Part shown: positions 16,875-26,306 of the stretch, one piece after another | How the letters are laid out: every line of letters starts with the position of its first letter | Position numbering within the stretch: the stretch's first letter is position 1 | Assembly (NCBI GenBank): GCA_963703075.1 | Contig: OY969786.1 | Coordinates: 4,526,001-4,590,000 of the forward strand | Source: Korobacter sp963703075 | Lineage (GTDB): Bacteria > Acidobacteriota > Terriglobia > Terriglobales > Acidobacteriaceae | Reading direction: 5' to 3' | Length of the DNA: 64,000 nucleotides | Translations under genes and position numbers: made by a program | The notes under the pieces: generated by a model | The model's database searches: none | Seen by the model: the letters and a program-made list of their open reading frames with translations, nothing else | Told to the model about the DNA's origin: nothing

Positions 16875-18689
16875 GTGACGGTGTTGCGACGACTCACCAA
16901 TCGTAAGGAATGGATCTTCTTCGCTGTCCTCCCGAAGGCGGACCCTGGCTTGGCCGCGGCCTGGTGGGCGTGTCTGCTCTTGCGAGGAATCCTTCCGGCA
17001 GGTTTTGCGATTGCGATGGGCGTGCTTGTCGGCGCGGTGCAACGCCGGGATCCTCTGGCTGGCCCCCTTGCTCTGGCGGGAACGATCTTCGTGTTGCTGC
17101 AGGTGCTCAGCCCGATTCACCAAGCGGTGAGCGCCAATCTCGGCGACCGCACGGCCGCATGGCTCTACGACCGGCTCACTGAAGCCTGCGTGCGTCCGCC
17201 GGGTATGCTTCACCTGGAAGATCCGGCGCTTACCAGCGATCTCACGACCGCGCGCGACTTCGATCTCGGAATGACGGGTCCGCCACTTTCGATCTCCATG
17301 GATTTCATTGCGACCGGCATGGTCGAGATGATTGGTGGCGTCGCTTCCGCGGTGATCCTCGCCCGGTACGCATGGTGGGCGCCGATCGTACTCGGGGGCG
17401 CCTGGCTGGCAACGCATTGGCTTCTGCGCGACAGCGCAATCTGGTGGGACCGCAATACCGAAGAGGTACGGGCCGCGCAGCGCGACGCCGACTATGCTTT
17501 CCGCCTGGCGGTCGATCCGCCCGCGAGCAAGGAACTGCGCCTGTTCGGCCTCGCCGGATGGACGATCGACCGTTTTATTCGCAAACGCACGCGTCTGCAC
17601 GAGCTTCAATATGCAGCGACACGTTTGCGCGAGCGTCCCGTCATCTGGAGCATGCTCCTCGTCTTGTCGGCAAACGTGGTTGTGTTCTGGTTCCTCGCAA
17701 GTGCCGCCGCCGCTGGCCGCATCACTCTCGGGGAGGCGGTCGTTTATGTGCAGAGCGCGATCGGAGTTTCAATGATCGCCTTCGGCGGATTCAGCTGGGC
17801 GCTGGATGGATCGGCTGCCCCGGTTGCTGCGGTGTTGCGACTCGAACCAGCCATGCGTCCTGCGGGCGCTCTGCGCTTCGGCGATCGGTCTGCGGCGGGC
17901 ACTCCTGCGCGGGAGATTCGCTTCCGCGATGTCACGTTTGCCTATCCGGCGGGGTCAGAAGGAGGTGCACCCGTCCTGCAGCACTTCGATCTCACGATTC
18001 CAGCTGGTTCGTCGCTGGCCATTGTCGGACAGAACGGCGCCGGCAAGACAACGATCGCGAAGCTGCTATGTCGGTTGTACGATCCGCAATCGGGTGCGAT
18101 CGAGATCGATGGGATGGACGTTCGTGAGTTCGATCTTGCATCCTGGCGCTCGCGGATCACAGCCGTGTTCCAGGACTTCATCCGCCTTGAACTGTCGTTG
18201 CGCGACAACGTGGCGCCGGCGGGCGCGCCCGACGAGGTGGTGCGAGCCGCGTTGGCGTCTGCAGGAGCGTCGAACCTCGCTTCGCTGGACACGGTACTTG
18301 CCCGAGGGTACGAAGGCGGGACGGATTTATCGGGTGGCCAATGGCAGCGGATTGCGCTCGCCCGTGCGCTCGCCGCAGTGAAGCTGGGAGCGGGCGTCGT
18401 GCTCCTCGACGAGCCGACAGCGCAGCTCGACGTGCGCGGGGAAGAGGAAATCTTCAGTCGTCTGCTGGCTGCTACCCGGCATTGCACCACGATCCTGATT
18501 TCCCATCGCTTTTCCACCGTCCGCCAAGCCGATCGCATTTGCGTGTTGGAGCACGGACGGGTCATCGAGTTCGGCACTCACGATGAACTGATGGCTCTGA
18601 GTGGGCGTTACCGGACGATGTTCGATCTCCAGGCGCAACGCTTCAACATTCCCGACGAGGAGGGTACGACCTATGACGTTCTCTCCTGA
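16875..18689 (+). CDS. ABC exporter half-transporter (permease-ATPase fusion), subunit 1
   Basis: This is a 604-residue type IV ABC exporter. The N-terminal half has TM helices (such as LRGILPAGFAIAMGVLVGAV and WSMLLVLSANVVVFWFLASA). The C-terminal nucleotide-binding domain has Walker A (VGQNGAGKTT), a canonical signature (LSGGQWQ), Walker B with catalytic Glu (VVLLDEPTA) and the H-loop (LISHRFSTV). The start is a GTG at 16875. The next gene starts inside its 3' end (17-nt overlap), so the two form a translationally coupled heterodimer. The substrate is not evident; no precursor peptide or tailoring enzyme is adjacent. Confidence 0.9.
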   Translation: MTVLRRLTNRKEWIFFAVLPKADPGLAAAWWACLLLRGILPAGFAIAMGVLVGAVQRRDPLAGPLALAGTIFVLLQVLSPIHQAVSANLGDRTAAWLYDRLTEACVRPPGMLHLEDPALTSDLTTARDFDLGMTGPPLSISMDFIATGMVEMIGGVASAVILARYAWWAPIVLGGAWLATHWLLRDSAIWWDRNTEEVRAAQRDADYAFRLAVDPPASKELRLFGLAGWTIDRFIRKRTRLHELQYAATRLRERPVIWSMLLVLSANVVVFWFLASAAAAGRITLGEAVVYVQSAIGVSMIAFGGFSWALDGSAAPVAAVLRLEPAMRPAGALRFGDRSAAGTPAREIRFRDVTFAYPAGSEGGAPVLQHFDLTIPAGSSLAIVGQNGAGKTTIAKLLCRLYDPQSGAIEIDGMDVREFDLASWRSRITAVFQDFIRLELSLRDNVAPAGAPDEVVRAALASAGASNLASLDTVLARGYEGGTDLSGGQWQRIALARALAAVKLGAGVVLLDEPTAQLDVRGEEEIFSRLLAATRHCTTILISHRFSTVRQADRICVLEHGRVIEFGTHDELMALSGRYRTMFDLQAQRFNIPDEEGTTYDVLS

Positions 18690-20490
18690 TCGAGAGAGCA
18701 CGATCGAGCCGCTGCCTCCCGCGCTGTCATCGATGTGGCGCCTGTGCAAACTCGGACATCGTTACGAGCCGCGATTGATGATCTCGTCCTTTGTGCTATC
18801 GCAGCTCGCCGCGCTGCCCGATGCCCTGCTTGCCTTGTGGCTAATGCTGTTAGGCAAAGGCGTCATAGAGCACCGGCCGGGGATGGTGGAAGGGGCGGCG
18901 ATTGGGCTCGGGGTGTCGACCGCGGCGACGTGGCTGCTTCGCACTGCCAGCACCCGCCTGTCGCGCCGCTTCCGCGACCGGGTAACGATCGCGCTCGAGT
19001 CCCACATCGCGCGACTGCAAGCGTCGGTGGCAACGATTGCGCATCAGGAGCGTCCGGAGTATCTCGATCGCTTATCGATGCTGCGGAACCAGGTGTTCGT
19101 TCTCGACCACATGTACATGTCGTTGTTTTCCACCCTCGGCTGGATTTTGAGGCTGGGCGTGACGATGGCACTGCTGGCGTCGATCCACCCTGCACTCATG
19201 CTGCTCGCGGTGTTCGCGATCCCGACTGTACTGACATCCACGTGGCGGCCTGATGTCGAGAGGTCCGCGCAGGAGCGTGGAGCACAAACCAATCGCCTAG
19301 CCCGGCACCTGTTCACTATCGCCACCACCGCCGCGCCCGGCAAGGAAGTTCGGGTCACCGGCATTGGAGAGCGCCTCGTGACGGAGCGTCGGAGCGCGTG
19401 GGAGCGTTGGTACAAGCCGGTGGCAAGCGCGCGCTGGGGATCGGCGTTATGGCATGCGCTGGCGTGGGCGATATTCGGCTTTGCCTACGTGGGCGCGGTT
19501 GCGTTTGTTGCGTACGTCCGTGTCTCTCCCGCCAGTTCGGTATTGCTCGTGCTCGCCGCGGGGGCACGACTGTCGGCTTACATTGGAGCCACAGTCGGAG
19601 AGATCGGATTTTTGCGCGGGTTCTGGATGGATGGATCGCGAAGGCTGGCATGGCTCGAGGACTACGCCGCGTCGGTAGCGGCAGCAGGCACTCTTCCGGT
19701 TCCGTCCATATTGCAGCGTGGCATTCGCTTCGAGCATGTATCGTTCGCATATCCCGGCACGTCTCGGGTTGTGCTCGACGATGTATCCCTGACGCTGCCG
19801 GCAGGCGCGGTCGTGGCGGTGGTCGGCGAGAATGGCGCAGGCAAGACTACGCTGGTCAAGCTGCTGGCGAAAATGTACGAGCCGTCGGCTGGCTCGATTT
19901 TATTGGATGCCACGCCACTGGCGCAGGTTGATGCCGGCGAATGGCGGTCGCGTCTCGCGGGGGCATTCCAGGATTTTTTCCGTTTCGAGTTCCTTGCGCG
20001 GCACACGGTCGGTTTAGGCGACGTCCCGCGACTGGACGACGAACCCGCTGTGCTCGCGGCTATTGATCGCGCCGGGGCAGGGGACGTGCTGGAGCGTCTG
20101 GCGTTGGGCCTCGACACGCAACTCGGTCCGACGTGGCCGTCCGGGGCGGAGTTGTCGTTCGGCCAATGGCAAAAGCTGGCCTTGGCGCGTGGCTTCATGC
20201 GTCCACAGCCGCTGCTGCTGGTCCTCGATGAACCGACCGCGGCGCTCGACGCGGAGACGGAGCACGCATTGTTCGAGCGCTACGCAACCGCGGTACGCGC
20301 GGCCGCCGAGGGCGACAGCGGGCGCATCACGATCCTTGTATCGCATCGCTTCTCTACGGTCCGCATGGCCGATCTCATCGTGGTGCTCGATGGAGCGCGG
20401 CTGGTGGAGGTCGGCTCTCACGAAGAACTGATGGCGAAGGGCGGCCAGTACTCTGAGCTCTACGCAATCCAGGCCTCCGCCTATCGATGA
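18673..20490 (+). CDS. ABC exporter half-transporter, subunit 2
   Basis: This is a 605-residue permease-ATPase fusion partnered with the gene at 16875. ATG 18673 is chosen because GGAGGG sits 8 nt upstream; the frame is open further left. The TM region runs to ~residue 330. The ATPase domain has Walker A (VGENGAGKTT), Walker B with Glu (LLLVLDEPTAALD) and H-loop (LVSHRFSTV). Its signature reads LSFGQWQ rather than LSGGQ, so one of the two ATP sites of the heterodimer may be atypical. In many heterodimeric exporters one site is degenerate; whether this change matters here is inference. Confidence 0.9.
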   Translation: MTFSPDRESTIEPLPPALSSMWRLCKLGHRYEPRLMISSFVLSQLAALPDALLALWLMLLGKGVIEHRPGMVEGAAIGLGVSTAATWLLRTASTRLSRRFRDRVTIALESHIARLQASVATIAHQERPEYLDRLSMLRNQVFVLDHMYMSLFSTLGWILRLGVTMALLASIHPALMLLAVFAIPTVLTSTWRPDVERSAQERGAQTNRLARHLFTIATTAAPGKEVRVTGIGERLVTERRSAWERWYKPVASARWGSALWHALAWAIFGFAYVGAVAFVAYVRVSPASSVLLVLAAGARLSAYIGATVGEIGFLRGFWMDGSRRLAWLEDYAASVAAAGTLPVPSILQRGIRFEHVSFAYPGTSRVVLDDVSLTLPAGAVVAVVGENGAGKTTLVKLLAKMYEPSAGSILLDATPLAQVDAGEWRSRLAGAFQDFFRFEFLARHTVGLGDVPRLDDEPAVLAAIDRAGAGDVLERLALGLDTQLGPTWPSGAELSFGQWQKLALARGFMRPQPLLLVLDEPTAALDAETEHALFERYATAVRAAAEGDSGRITILVSHRFSTVRMADLIVVLDGARLVEVGSHEELMAKGGQYSELYAIQASAYR

Positions 20491-20553
20491 GCTGTCCTGC
20501 GTAGCTTCCGCTACACCGGTGGGTTATCATCCTCCGGAAATAAAGGAGCTCCG

Positions 20554-22581
20554 TTGCGCCTTCTGCTGACTCTTCTTCTGCTCGCTACCGCCTACGCGCA
20601 AAACGATGGCGCCACCCAGGTAAAGGAAAACGATCCGCCCGCTGATGTTCCGGCGAGCGCCCGGCGCAGCACGTTTCTCATGATGGGGAACCGGGCAGGA
20701 CAGCAAGCGGTCTGGCGCACCGACGACGGCGTCACCCACGTGCTCTTCGAATTTAACGATCGCGGCCGCGGTCCGCGTACTGTCACCGATTATCACGTCG
20801 ACGCACAAGGCAACATCGTTGCGGTCCACACGATCGGCCACGACTATCTGAAATCGTCTTCTGACGAGACCTTCAATCGTGCGGCGGACGGCACCGCAAC
20901 CTGGAAGAATCGCTCCGAGGGCGCTACGCAGAAATCGTCCGACGTTGTGTTCTACCCGGGCATGTTCAGTCCGCCGGAAGAGAGTGCGATGCTGGTGAAG
21001 CTGGCCAACGCCCATGGCGGAACAGTTAAGTTGCTTCCCACCGGCGAAGCGCGGGTGACCAAAGTCGCGGAACGCACTCTCGAAGGGAACACTAAGGACG
21101 CACGGGTCACGGAATACGCAGTGACCGGCCTGGATTTCACGCCGAGTTATCTATGGGTCGATGAGGCTGGCGACTTTTTCGCCGGCGGCGACACGTGGGC
21201 GATAGTGATCCGCGAAGGCTTCGAGAAGGCCGCTCAAACGCTCATCGATAGTCAGCAGCAAGCGCAACTGGAACGCAGCAGGGCGCTCGCGAAGCAACTC
21301 ATGCATACTCCGAAAACCGACTTGCTCGTGCACAACGTCAGCGTTTTCGATTCCTTCAGCGGGAAGCTGGTCGCTGGTCAGGACGTATTGATTTCCGGGA
21401 ACCGCATCAAGTCCGTGGGTGCTGCTGTGAGTCAATCACCGGCGGGCGCACAAGTGATCGATGGGACAGGCAAGGTACTGATCCCCGGCCTGTGGGACAT
21501 GCATGCGCATGTCGGGCCGAACGATGGTCTCCTCAACCTGGCCGCCGGAGTCACGACGGTGCGCGACATGGGTAACGATATCGACGAGCTAACCGGCCGC
21601 CGCCATCGCATTGAAGCTGGCGACGAAATCGGAACGCGCATTATTCCGTGCGGCTTGATTGATGGCCCCGGTCCCTACCAGGGCCCGACCAAGATCCTCG
21701 CCTCCAACGAAGCCGAGGCGCGGGCGTACGTCGATAAGTTTGCTTCTCTGGGCTATCCACAAATCAAAATCTATAGCTCCATGAAACCCGAACTTGTTCC
21801 TGCGATCGTCGATGAAGCGCACAAGCATCACCAGCGTGTCAGTGGGCACATTCCCGCAGGCATGACGGCGACTGACGCGGTGAAAGACGGATACAACGAG
21901 ATCCAGCACGCCAATTTCCTGATGTTGAACTTCATGCCCGACGTGAAGAACACGGAAACGACGGCGCGCTTCACCGAGGTTGCGAAACGCGGCGCTGATA
22001 TCGACCTCAACAGCCAGGAGATGCGCGACTTTATCGCCCTGCTCAAAGAAAAACAGGTTTCGCTCGATGTCACGCTGAGCGTTTTCGAGGAAATGTTTAC
22101 GGCTCGCAATGGCACTCCCTCGCCGACGTTTGCTCCGGTTGCCGATCGTCTGCCGCCGCAGGTTCTTCGCAACTCGCTCAGTGCCGGCATGCCTGTACCA
22201 GATGGCATGGATCAACGCTTCCGCGATTCGTACGCCAACATGGAGCGCATGGTCAAAGTTTTTTACGACGCCGGTCTCCCGATTGAATCCGGAACCGACG
22301 CCATTGCCGGATTTGCTCTCGATCGCGAACTCGAACTCCACCAGCGCGTCGGCATCCCTGCAGCCCGCGTACTGCAAGACGCGACCCTGGGAGCCGCTCG
22401 CATCATGAGCAAAGACGCAGAACTCGGCTCGATCACGCCCGGCAAACTGGCGGATGCTGCCCTCATTGAAGGAGATCCGACCCAAAACATCAGCGCGGTG
22501 CGAAACACAAAGCTGGTGATCAAGGATGGTGTGGTTTATTACCCGGCCGAAATCGACCGTGAGTTAGGCATCCGCCCATAG
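20554..22581 (+). CDS. Secreted amidohydrolase family protein
   Basis: This 675-residue metal-dependent hydrolase of the urease-related superfamily has a short signal peptide (MRLLLTLLLLATAYAQ). An N-terminal ~240-residue beta domain (TVTDYHVDAQGNIVAVHTIG, FDRS-like repeats) precedes the catalytic TIM barrel. This holds the metal motif GLWDMHAHVG, a later His in VSGHIPAGM, and the Asp region IESGTDAIAGFALDRELEL. Imidazolonepropionase/Xaa-Pro dipeptidase-like relatives cleave cyclic or peptide amides; the substrate here is unknown. The start is a TTG supported by AAAGGAG at 7-nt spacing. Confidence 0.85.
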   Translation: MRLLLTLLLLATAYAQNDGATQVKENDPPADVPASARRSTFLMMGNRAGQQAVWRTDDGVTHVLFEFNDRGRGPRTVTDYHVDAQGNIVAVHTIGHDYLKSSSDETFNRAADGTATWKNRSEGATQKSSDVVFYPGMFSPPEESAMLVKLANAHGGTVKLLPTGEARVTKVAERTLEGNTKDARVTEYAVTGLDFTPSYLWVDEAGDFFAGGDTWAIVIREGFEKAAQTLIDSQQQAQLERSRALAKQLMHTPKTDLLVHNVSVFDSFSGKLVAGQDVLISGNRIKSVGAAVSQSPAGAQVIDGTGKVLIPGLWDMHAHVGPNDGLLNLAAGVTTVRDMGNDIDELTGRRHRIEAGDEIGTRIIPCGLIDGPGPYQGPTKILASNEAEARAYVDKFASLGYPQIKIYSSMKPELVPAIVDEAHKHHQRVSGHIPAGMTATDAVKDGYNEIQHANFLMLNFMPDVKNTETTARFTEVAKRGADIDLNSQEMRDFIALLKEKQVSLDVTLSVFEEMFTARNGTPSPTFAPVADRLPPQVLRNSLSAGMPVPDGMDQRFRDSYANMERMVKVFYDAGLPIESGTDAIAGFALDRELELHQRVGIPAARVLQDATLGAARIMSKDAELGSITPGKLADAALIEGDPTQNISAVRNTKLVIKDGVVYYPAEIDRELGIRP

Positions 22582-22607
22582 TGAATTGCGGGGCGCGAGC
22601 GTACAGA

Positions 22608-23648
22608 TTACAGTCCTGCGGGGCCGGCTTCCGCGCGTGCCTTGTGGAGATCGGCGATGTCTCCCATGACGATGATTACCGTGCCCGCTGAAACAATCGT
22701 CTCGTCCCCGGGATTGAACTGAACTGACTTCGTTCCTTGGTCGGCGTCCTTGAGGGCGAGAACCACGAGATGGAAACGCTCGCGTAGTTGAAGCTTTGCA
22801 ATGGCAGATCCCGCCCAACGTGAACGTTCGCCGACCTCAATCTCATCCACGCGTAAGGTGCGGGATTTCTCCTGCAGCATGAGATCGAGAAAGCCCACGA
22901 CCTGGGGTCGCAGAACTTCGCTCGCCAGCCGCATGCCGCCGATTTGGTTGGGGGAAACGGTAGCATTGGCGCCGGCTTTGACCATGCGTTCGGCGAAGCC
23001 CACCTCTTTATAGCGCGAAACGATACGGATCGCTGGATTCTGTTGCCGCACCAGAAAGGTGGTCACCAGGTTGTCCTTGTCACTCGCCACGCACGCAATC
23101 AAGCCACGCGCATGTTCCAATCCTGCGGCGTTAAGGACCGACTCCTCGGTGCTGTCTCCGATGATGTACAGCATGTCGGAATAGACTCCGCCTTGCTCCC
23201 GTAAGCGGCTTACGACCGGTTCGGAGATCTCGATGGCCACGAAGTCCGTTCCTGTTTTCATCATTTCTTCTGCCGCGTAGCGACCCGTTTCCCCCATACC
23301 GCAAAGGATGAAGTGGTCCCGAAGTTCAGTGACTTTCTTGTGCATTCTGCTTCTCCGGAAGATTGCATGGAGTTCGCCTTCGACAAGGAAGGCCGTCATC
23401 AAAGAGAAGACATACACGGCGGTCGCCACGCCCACCACCATGATGAACATATTGAAGATGCGGAGCGGCGGGTTTGCGCTGGTGTCGACAACTTCGGTGT
23501 AGCCCACGCCTGTCAGGGTCACCACCGCCATGTAGATGGCTTGCAGGAGCGTAACCGAAGGTCCGCCTAACAGACGATAGCCAATCACCGCCGCGGTAGC
23601 GTCGGCCAGCAGAACGAGAAGGGGAATTGCCATGCGTCGCCGGATCAT
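22608..23648 (-). CDS. Two-TM potassium channel with RCK (TrkA-N/TrkA-C) domains
   Basis: This 346-residue protein has TM1 (AIPLLVLLADATAAVIGYRL), a pore helix and filter, TM2 (FIMVVGVATAVYVFSLMTAF), then an RCK-N Rossmann domain (HFILCGMGETGRYAAEEM, with acidic pair-binding end AIEISEP) and an RCK-C domain (VDEIEVGERS...IVMGD). The filter reads TLTGVGYTEV instead of a canonical TVGYG, so K+ selectivity is uncertain. RCK domains gate in response to nucleotides or ions. The gene is divergent from the CHASE2 cyclase, with their start codons 185 bp apart. Confidence 0.85.
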   Translation of the reverse strand: MIRRRMAIPLLVLLADATAAVIGYRLLGGPSVTLLQAIYMAVVTLTGVGYTEVVDTSANPPLRIFNMFIMVVGVATAVYVFSLMTAFLVEGELHAIFRRSRMHKKVTELRDHFILCGMGETGRYAAEEMMKTGTDFVAIEISEPVVSRLREQGGVYSDMLYIIGDSTEESVLNAAGLEHARGLIACVASDKDNLVTTFLVRQQNPAIRIVSRYKEVGFAERMVKAGANATVSPNQIGGMRLASEVLRPQVVGFLDLMLQEKSRTLRVDEIEVGERSRWAGSAIAKLQLRERFHLVVLALKDADQGTKSVQFNPGDETIVSAGTVIIVMGDIADLHKARAEAGPAGL

Positions 23649-23832
23649 GGCAGTTCTTCAGGACCAGCTTTCATCGCGGGGCGCAACTCCAGGCGGAAGT
23701 CGAGAGCAACTCACGGGCCTGCACAAAATATCACGAGCGACGCTCGTTCTTACAGGATCACCGGCGCGCGAACGCAGGAATTTCAGGTGCTTTGTCTCCG
23801 GTTTTCGGGGTAATCTTGCGTCCTGTTTGCCC

Positions 23833-25857
23833 ATGTCGACCCATCCAGCACACAACTCGAGAGCACGACGGTTGTATAGGCGGGGCGCCGCACTCGCCGC
23901 GATACTATCGGCGCTGCTGTTCATCGTCCTCGAAAATACACCACCGCTGCGCTGGCTGGAGACGGGGACCTACGACGCGCGCATGCGCTGGAGCCTCGAC
24001 GCGGCGAAGGCCGACAAAAGCATCGTTATCGTGGACGTCGACAACCCCAGCTTCGAGATCCTGAAGGACAACTTTGGCCGCTGGCCCTGGAGCCGGATGG
24101 TATGGGCGGGCGCAATCGACTACCTCGCCGACCAGCACCCGAAGGTCATCGCCTTCGATTTTAAATTCAGCGGCAGTGAAGACCCGAAAGTTGACCAGTC
24201 CTTTGCATCTTCCATCACCAGTGCACGCAACGTGCTGCTCGCCTATTCGTTTGACTCGGCAAAGGTGAACGACGACCAGCAACTGCGCAACCGCCAATTG
24301 GCGCTGCTCTCACAGGAAACCCAGCCTTCCAATGATCTGCTCGGAGAGACGTTCGATCCCGCCGAAGAGAGCGTGAATGTTCCGCTCGACATTCTGGCCA
24401 GGGCCGCAGCCGGGTTGGGATGTATCGACGCAGTCTTCGACAGCGACGGCGCCGTGCGGCGCATGCCGCTCGGTTGCAATTTCGGAAACCAGGCATTCCG
24501 CTCGCTCGACACGCGCATTGTCGACTTTGCGCATGGCCGCGACGAGAGTCGTTTTCGCCGGGCGGGACGATACGCCGTGAGCGATTCCGCAAAGCTGCCG
24601 GTCGACGAAGCCGGGCGGCTGCTGCTTTGGTTTTCCGGCGATCCCCGCGAGGCCTACACCCGCGTGCCTTTCTGGAAGCTGGTTTGTTCTGCCGAGCCAA
24701 GCGGATGTAAACAGTTCAAAGATCCCATTTCGCCGGGCTATTTCAAAGACAAGATCGTGCTGGTCGGCGTGAGTGCGTCGGGTAGCTTCGATCTTCATCC
24801 CACGCCGGTGGGCAATGCGCCGGGGGTTTTCGATCACGCCGTGGCCATTGACAACCTGCTGCACGGCGACGGCGTGCGCGTCGCGCCGCGTTGGATCGAC
24901 GTGGCACTCATCGGCCTGCTCGCATTCGTGGGCTGGTTCGTGCTCAAGCAACTGAGTACCGGGCTGAAGGGAACGCTGACCATCCTGGTTTGCCTGGGCC
25001 TATATATCGCGATGACGACCCTTGTCTTCCGTCTCGAGCATCTCTGGCTGCCGATGGTGGCGCCGCTGGCTACCGGCGTCTTATCGTATGTGGCCGCGGG
25101 CGCGGTTCGCTACGCGACGACCGGCAGGGAATTGCGGCGTACGCGGGACGCGCTCGACCGCTATATGTCGAAGCAACTTGTTCAGTTCGTTCTCGACCGC
25201 CACGATGAAATCGATTTTGCCGGGCAGCGCAGGGAACTCACCATTTTCTTCTCCGACATCCGAAGTTTCACTACCCTGACCGAGGGGCTGCGCGATCGCC
25301 CCGAGCAACTACTGAGCTTGCTCAACGAATACCTGGCTGCCATGACGGAAATCATCTTCAAATACGAGGGCGTGGTGGATAAATTTATCGGAGACGGCAT
25401 CCTGGCCCATTGGGGAGCGTTTACCGAAGGGAACCATGCGCTGCTCGCCGCGAAGGCGTCGCTGGAGATGCTGGATCGTTTGCAAACTTTGAACGACAAG
25501 TGGGAAGGCGAGGGGCGACAAAAAATCGCCATTGGCATCGGCTTGAATAGCGGAGAAGTGACCTTTGGAAATGTGGGTGCGGGCAAAAAGATTGAGTTCA
25601 CGATCATCGGCGATCCGGTAAACTTGGCCGCGCGTTTGGAGTCGCTCAATAAGGACCACGGCACCTCGATCATCATAAGTGAGTACACCGCGGCGCACCT
25701 CGAAGGGCTGGCGGCGGTGAAGCCGCTGGGCAGTGTGAAGGTGAAAGGCAAGACCATCGAAACGCAGATTTTCGAGTTGCAGGCTCTCACCGCGCAACCC
25801 GCATTTGCCGGCGAAACCCATGTTACGGGCGCTGGAAAGAAGGCACACGAAGCATGA
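23833..25857 (+). CDS. CHASE2-domain class III adenylate/guanylate cyclase
   Basis: This is a 674-residue membrane cyclase. A first TM (AALAAILSALLFIVLENT) is followed by an extracytoplasmic CHASE2 domain (WLETGTYDARMRWSLD, IVIVDVDNPSFEIL, FDFKFSGSEDPKVD), then three TM helices around residues 355-430. The cytoplasmic class III catalytic domain includes ELTIFFSDIRSFTTLTEGL (metal Asp), VDKFIGDGILAHWGAF (second Asp), GIGLNSGEVTFGNVGA and IIGDPVNLAARLESLNK. Product (cAMP or cGMP) cannot be read with certainty. An upstream in-frame ATG at 23632 overlaps the divergent channel gene, so ATG 23833 is preferred. Its stop overlaps the next start (ATGA). Confidence 0.9.
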   Translation: MSTHPAHNSRARRLYRRGAALAAILSALLFIVLENTPPLRWLETGTYDARMRWSLDAAKADKSIVIVDVDNPSFEILKDNFGRWPWSRMVWAGAIDYLADQHPKVIAFDFKFSGSEDPKVDQSFASSITSARNVLLAYSFDSAKVNDDQQLRNRQLALLSQETQPSNDLLGETFDPAEESVNVPLDILARAAAGLGCIDAVFDSDGAVRRMPLGCNFGNQAFRSLDTRIVDFAHGRDESRFRRAGRYAVSDSAKLPVDEAGRLLLWFSGDPREAYTRVPFWKLVCSAEPSGCKQFKDPISPGYFKDKIVLVGVSASGSFDLHPTPVGNAPGVFDHAVAIDNLLHGDGVRVAPRWIDVALIGLLAFVGWFVLKQLSTGLKGTLTILVCLGLYIAMTTLVFRLEHLWLPMVAPLATGVLSYVAAGAVRYATTGRELRRTRDALDRYMSKQLVQFVLDRHDEIDFAGQRRELTIFFSDIRSFTTLTEGLRDRPEQLLSLLNEYLAAMTEIIFKYEGVVDKFIGDGILAHWGAFTEGNHALLAAKASLEMLDRLQTLNDKWEGEGRQKIAIGIGLNSGEVTFGNVGAGKKIEFTIIGDPVNLAARLESLNKDHGTSIIISEYTAAHLEGLAAVKPLGSVKVKGKTIETQIFELQALTAQPAFAGETHVTGAGKKAHEA

Positions 25858-26297
25858 GACGAAATTCCATGTGGTGTTTCCTCATCCTGCTGGTTACTTG
25901 CATCGGCGTCTCTCAGCAGCAGGATACTTCGCAGCAGGGTATCGGCAACACACAACAGCCCGCGCCCGATGCGCAGCAGCCCCAGCAACCAGCGCAAGGC
26001 CAGCCATCGCAGGGACAGCAGCAGCAACCAGCCCCCGATGATCAGCAGAAGAAATCGAAGTTCGGTGGGTTGTTCAAGAAGCCGGTGACTGCCAGTAATT
26101 CGGCGCAACCCAAGGACACTGCCAGTCTCGGTCCCAACGGGCTCGATCCCGACGGGATGCCGAGCAAGGCGCTGCTGAACGAATCTCCCACGGGCGCGGA
26201 CGAAGCCAAGGCGCAGGCCATGAGCACGCAGACCACCGACAAGACGCAGGTCGATCAGTTCATTCAACAGGGCAATTTGAAACTCGGCAAGAGCTAG
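25854..26297 (+). CDS. Exported Gln/Pro-rich protein of unknown function
   Basis: This 147-residue protein has a signal peptide (WCFLILLVTCIGVSQ) whose Cys at LVTC gives a weak lipobox. A Gln/Pro/Ala low-complexity stretch of about 45 residues follows, then a basic patch (QKKSKFGGLFKKPVTA) and a C-terminal helix. The start codon overlaps the cyclase stop by four bases, so it is translated with the cyclase. An M48 protease begins nine bases after its stop. I do not recognise a family. Confidence 0.7.
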   Translation: MRRNSMWCFLILLVTCIGVSQQQDTSQQGIGNTQQPAPDAQQPQQPAQGQPSQGQQQQPAPDDQQKKSKFGGLFKKPVTASNSAQPKDTASLGPNGLDPDGMPSKALLNESPTGADEAKAQAMSTQTTDKTQVDQFIQQGNLKLGKS

Positions 26298-26306
26298 GAG
26301 GCGATG

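Noticed and set aside
23632..23832. Upstream in-frame extension of the cyclase gene
   Set aside because: It overlaps the start of the divergent channel gene and has no domain; the ATG at 23833 gives a normal N terminus.
25182..26267. Minus-strand 361-codon open frame across the cyclase end
   Set aside because: It overlaps two well-supported plus-strand genes and reads as Leu/Arg low complexity.
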